The notes under the pieces: generated by a model
Told to the model about the DNA's origin: nothing
What the model saw: the letters and a program-made list of their open reading frames with translations, nothing else
The model's database searches: none
Translations under genes and position numbers: made by a program
Shown here: positions 5,556-5,581 of the stretch, piece after piece
How the letters are laid out: each line of letters begins with the position of its first letter
How positions within the stretch are numbered: position 1 is the stretch's first letter
From: a bacterium
GTDB taxonomy: Bacteria > ARS69
Direction: 5' to 3'
Assembly (NCBI GenBank): GCA_025774805.1
Contig: JALGZR010000133.1
Location: 7,475-13,055 of the forward strand
Length of the DNA stretch: 5,581 bases

Positions 5556-5581
5556 ATCCTCTCCTCGAGATCCCGCGTCAT
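5531..5581 (-). CDS. C-terminal end of a probable third sulfatase-fold protein (5' partial)
   Basis: Only 16 codons and the TGA are in the window, read from the right edge: MTRDLEERIRSLGYIE. The Met at the edge need not be the start; the gene most likely continues beyond 5581. The tail closely resembles those of the two genes that follow it (TREALRSLGYVD and REEIRRLQSLGYLRGAR): an Arg/Glu-rich short helix, then SLGY and a hydrophobic residue. The stop also overlaps the next start by four bases in the same manner. On this basis it is probably another sulfatase-fold paralogue, which only the upstream sequence could prove. Confidence 0.7.
   Translation of the reverse strand: MTRDLEERIRSLGYIE

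Noticed and set aside
1-5581. Mobile element, CRISPR array, tRNA or rRNA
   Set aside because: I saw no transposase or integrase motifs, terminal repeats, regularly spaced repeats or RNA-gene signatures; coding is nearly continuous and even in composition.

Overview
This is a GC-rich, almost fully coding window. Two genes on the + strand converge on a run of three overlapping genes on the - strand. The organism is probably a didermic (Gram-negative type) bacterium. The reasons are a full-length TatC, two sulfatase-fold proteins with lipoprotein-like or other export signals, and a pitrilysin-type (M16) peptidase of the fused form typical of periplasmic enzymes. The style (high GC, open antisense frames, several sulfatase-like lipoproteins) would suit Myxococcota, Acidobacteriota, Gemmatimonadota or related candidate phyla. 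Nothing here decides between them, and there is no rRNA or tRNA.

Bases 1-1941 (+) hold the 3' part of a large M16 metallopeptidase; its start and the expected zinc-binding N-terminal half lie left of the window. Two bases later comes tatC (1944-2777, +), the core receptor of the twin-arginine translocase, so the two are probably co-transcribed. A 124-base convergent gap (2778-2901) has no convincing gene. It holds the right arm of an inverted repeat whose left arm covers the tatC stop, a short inner hairpin, and a strong but probably accidental Shine-Dalgarno-like sequence on the - strand.

Bases 2902-5581 (-) hold, in transcription order, the last 16 codons of a gene ending in RSLGYIE, a 469-residue sulfatase-fold protein, and a 408-residue sulfatase-fold lipoprotein read from a TTG start. 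Successive genes overlap by four bases (ATGA, then TTGA), so translation is probably coupled. All three proteins end in an Arg/Glu-rich helix followed by (L/I)xSLGY. The two junctions match at 20 of 25 bases, consistent with a cluster grown by tandem duplication. Both complete proteins have Thr where true sulfatases have the Cys or Ser that becomes formylglycine. They are therefore better called alkaline-phosphatase-superfamily hydrolases or transferases of unknown substrate than sulfatases.

Together the window is about the cell envelope: protein export (TatC), probable periplasmic proteolysis (M16) and a set of exported phospho- or sulfo-transfer enzymes. No mobile element, CRISPR array, RNA gene or clearly new system is visible. 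The most unusual feature is the tandem set of Thr-type sulfatase-fold proteins with a shared tail and shared stop/start junction.
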